This document shows, piece by piece, positions 46,865 to 46,988 of a stretch of 46,988 nucleotides of DNA. The DNA is from Clostridia bacterium (GTDB lineage: Bacteria > Bacillota > Clostridia > Oscillospirales > Acutalibacteraceae). Position 1 is the stretch's first letter. Every line of letters starts with the position of its first letter. The notes below the pieces were generated by a model. That model was not told the DNA's origin, ran no database searches, and saw only the letters and a program-made list of their open reading frames with translations. Location of the stretch: positions 1 through 46,988 of the forward strand of contig JAFTZU010000115.1 of the NCBI GenBank assembly GCA_017461005.1, in the 5' to 3' direction. A program made the position numbers and the translations under genes.

Positions 46865-46988
46865 CGACGACACGTAAGAAGTCAAAAATACCGATGATTA
46901 CGTGTCGTCTTTCGCCGTTTTCTGCCTTTCACCGACAGGAGAAAACACGTAACTTCCGTTTTTTCGGGGGTTTTACGTGTCTTTGATG
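46865..46988. repeat. Second hairpin array (ACACGTAA...TTACGTGT), cut by window end
   Basis: Two units are visible. Unit one: GACGACACGTAA (46866-46877), 20 bases, TTACGTGTCGTC (46898-46909), a perfect 12-bp stem. Unit two: ACACGTAA (46945-46952), 20 bases, TTACGTGT (46973-46980), with the enclosed AACTTCCG/CGGGGGTT-like pairing extending the fold. Starts of the ACACGTAA arms are 75 bases apart. This is the same geometry as the array at 19008-19261, with different arm sequence. More units may lie beyond the window. Confidence 0.75.

Noticed and set aside
46582..46885. Short ORFs on the minus strand in the hairpin-rich end region
   Set aside because: They are low-complexity frames running through stem-loops, with no ribosome site and no domain; better explained as non-coding.

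Overview
The window looks like chromosome from a GC-rich member of the Clostridia, most likely an Oscillospirales-type gut anaerobe. This placement is my inference from gene content and signals. Coding DNA is rich in G- and C-ending codons, while promoters are classic TTGACA/TATAAT, ribosome sites are AGGAGG-like, and intrinsic terminators follow most transcription units. Further support comes from an isoleucine T-box, pyruvate phosphate dikinase, a two-subunit 2-hydroxyacyl-CoA dehydratase and a bacterial serpin. No phage, insertion sequence, rRNA or CRISPR array was seen.

Layout. 1-1557: end of an amino-acid ABC transporter ATPase followed by a DapF-fold epimerase. 1565-4741: a 2-hydroxyacyl-CoA dehydratase pair plus a small membrane protein. 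4761-7980: sulfur assimilation, with a divergent Rrf2/CymR-like regulator, a cysteine-rich leader peptide with an attenuator, O-acetylhomoserine sulfhydrylase and cysteine synthase. 8018-9195: a compositionally different islet with an SGNH esterase and a broken Cys/Met PLP enzyme. 9195-12680 (minus): an FHA / FtsW-RodA / class B PBP wall operon. 12754-14641: a small membrane protein, a YfbR-like nucleotidase and a Crp/Fnr-like regulator. 14684-16499: two convergent genes that share a Trp/Gly-rich repeat module. 16689-18821: a TetR, lipase-like and ArsC-like operon. 18864-20201: a short terminated transcript, four evenly spaced hairpins and a PD-(D/E)XK-like protein. 20234-22080: a basic peptide, Bcp, YaaA and a Cys-rich peptide. 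Then come tRNA-Pro (minus), a hydrolase, a lysoplasmalogenase, two ferritin-like proteins, MalQ and PPDK. 29812-33827 (minus): a nitroreductase and a two-component system. 34001-34914: a barrel-less amidohydrolase-like protein with HypA. 35009-36787: a secreted phosphoesterase. 36809-40405: T-box and ileS. 40439-44855 (minus): serpin lipoprotein, SGNH hydrolase, DHHW protein and phosphoesterase. 44960-46524: D,D-carboxypeptidase. 46560-46988: hairpin-rich non-coding DNA ending in a second hairpin array cut by the window edge.

The most unusual signal is the pair of hairpin arrays, at 19008-19261 and 46866-46980. They use different stem sequences but the same geometry: inverted arms enclosing 20-22 variable bases, repeated every 73-75 bases. 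The first lies directly upstream of a nuclease-like gene of unknown role and may define an undescribed array-plus-nuclease module. Other notable signals are the cysteine leader peptide attenuator, an 11-base element (GGCGATTTACC and variants) scattered through intergenic gaps, and a palindromic operator shared by the ferritin-like and nitroreductase promoters.
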